Shown here: positions 4,957 to 6,007 of the stretch, piece by piece | Numbering within the stretch: the stretch's first letter is position 1 | How the letters are laid out: the number at the start of each line of letters is the position of its first letter | DNA from: Acidocella sp. | Lineage (GTDB): Bacteria > Pseudomonadota > Alphaproteobacteria > Acetobacterales > Acetobacteraceae | DNA length: 6,007 nt | Assembly: GCA_029077775.1 (NCBI GenBank) | Contig: JAQNCU010000195.1 | Span: 1-6,007 of the forward strand | Reading direction: 5' to 3' | Notes under the pieces: model-generated | What the model was told of the DNA's origin: nothing | Databases searched by the model: none | The model's input: only the letters and a program-made list of their open reading frames with translations | Made by a program: the position numbers and the translations under genes

Positions 4957-6007
4957 ATGCCTCATACCTTGACCAGCAAGCAGGTCGGCACCGCCACCCT
5001 GACCCATGACGGCAAAACCGCCACGCTGCCGGTATTGGCGGGCTCCATTGGCCCGGCCTGCGCGGATATTCGCAAAATCCAGGGCGAACTGGGCATTTTC
5101 ACCTTCGACCCCAGCTACGGTGCCACCGCCTCGTGTGAGAGCTCGATCACCTATATCGACGGCGATGAAGGCATTTTGCTCTATCGCGGCTATCCCATCG
5201 AACAGCTCGCCGAGCATTCGACCTTTTTAGAGGTCGCCTATCTGCTGATGTTCGGCAGCCTGCCTACCGAAGCGGAGCTTACCACCTTCACCACCGGTGT
5301 TACCCGCCACACCATGCTGCATGAGCAAATCCGCCGCTTCTGGGACGGTTTCCGTCGTGACGCGCACCCCATGGCGATTCTCTGCTCGGTGGTCGGCGCG
5401 ATGTCGGCCTTCTATCCTGACAGCATCGACATCCACGACCCCAAACAGCGCGAGATCAGCGCCTATCGGATGATCGCGAAAATCCCCACCATCACCGCCT
5501 GGGCGCATAAGTATAATGTCGGCCAGCCTTTGGTGTACCCGCAGAACGACCTCAGCTATTCTGAGAATTTCCTCCATATGTTCCACGCCGTCCCAGCCGA
5601 GCCCTATAAGCAGAACCCCATCCTGGCCCGCGCCATGGACCGGATCTTTATTCTGCACGCGGACCACGAACAAAACGCCTCCACCTCCACCGTGCGGCTC
5701 GCGGGCTCCACGGGGGCCAACCCGTTTGCCTGCATCGCCGCTGGCATCGCCTCGCTCTGGGGCCCCGCGCATGGTGGCGCCAATGAGGCCGTGCTGAAAA
5801 TGCTCGCCGAGATCGGGCATAAGGACAATATCCCGGCCTTTATCGCGCAAGTAAAAGACAAAAACAGCAACGTGAAGCTCATGGGCTTCGGCCACCGGGT
5901 CTATAAAAACTTCGACCCGCGCGCCAAGATCATGCAGCGCACCTGTTACGAGGTGCTGGAGGCCCTGGGCATCAAGGACGAGCCGATGCTCGACCTCGCC
6001 ATGGAGC
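4957..6007 (+). CDS. gltA: Citrate synthase, type II-like; 3' end outside window
   Basis: Citrate synthase condenses oxaloacetate with acetyl-CoA to citrate, the first TCA cycle step. The frame from ATG 4957 stays open for 350 codons to the window edge; the family is about 430 aa, so roughly 80 residues are missing. Clear landmarks are FTFDPSYGATASCESSITYI (48-67), LHADHEQNASTSTVR with H234 and H237 (E. coli H226 and H229), WGPAHGGANE with active-site H272 (E. coli H264) and GFGHRVYKN with H313 (E. coli H305). The catalytic Asp (E. coli D362) should be about residue 370, outside. The sequence closely follows Acetobacter aceti AarA as I remember it, including the VKLMGFGHRVYKNFDPRAKI block. 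It probably has its own promoter in the gap after sixA. Methylcitrate synthase is an unlikely alternative given the N-terminal beta domain and length. Confidence 0.96.
   Translation, partial: MPHTLTSKQVGTATLTHDGKTATLPVLAGSIGPACADIRKIQGELGIFTFDPSYGATASCESSITYIDGDEGILLYRGYPIEQLAEHSTFLEVAYLLMFGSLPTEAELTTFTTGVTRHTMLHEQIRRFWDGFRRDAHPMAILCSVVGAMSAFYPDSIDIHDPKQREISAYRMIAKIPTITAWAHKYNVGQPLVYPQNDLSYSENFLHMFHAVPAEPYKQNPILARAMDRIFILHADHEQNASTSTVRLAGSTGANPFACIAAGIASLWGPAHGGANEAVLKMLAEIGHKDNIPAFIAQVKDKNSNVKLMGFGHRVYKNFDPRAKIMQRTCYEVLEALGIKDEPMLDLAME

Noticed and set aside
5227..5895. Open frame of 222 codons on the - strand
   Set aside because: It lies wholly antisense to citrate synthase, whose motifs are unmistakable. 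The composition is typical of a GC-rich mirror frame and no family motif is seen.

Overview
The window reads as ordinary chromosome of a GC-rich alphaproteobacterium, most likely Acetobacteraceae or a close Rhodospirillales relative. The main evidence is the citrate synthase at the right edge, which resembles the Acetobacter aceti AarA enzyme as I remember it, with near-identical blocks around both active-site histidines. A class Ia ribonucleotide reductase small subunit and an Agrobacterium-type iron-sulfur photolyase fit this placement. I see no mobile element, tRNA, rRNA, CRISPR array or phage gene.

Left part (+ strand): the 3' end of the class Ia ribonucleotide reductase beta subunit (nrdB) enters from the left edge and stops at 656. 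A 239-base spacer rich in inverted repeats follows. It carries a candidate promoter and a small conserved-looking gene of unknown function comes next (896-1183, 95 aa). That gene ends at a clear intrinsic terminator at 1194-1228.

Middle part (- strand): three genes run right to left and overlap by four bases at each junction. In transcription order they are a Tat-exported DUF6134-like protein (about 4223-3570), a PhrB-type [4Fe-4S] (6-4) photolyase (3573-2050) and a short-chain dehydrogenase/reductase (2053-1286). The tight packing argues for one translationally coupled operon. DNA photorepair is the only well-defined activity in it. The roles of the exported protein and the reductase are open, and this operon is the most interesting item in the window.

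Right part (+ strand): a SixA-type histidine phosphatase (4304-4825) is divergent from the photolyase operon across about 80 bases. Citrate synthase gltA follows after a 130-base gap and runs off the right edge (4957-6007, 350 codons visible). The gap holds two hairpins, an AT-rich promoter-like patch and a good ribosome binding site, so gltA probably has its own promoter.
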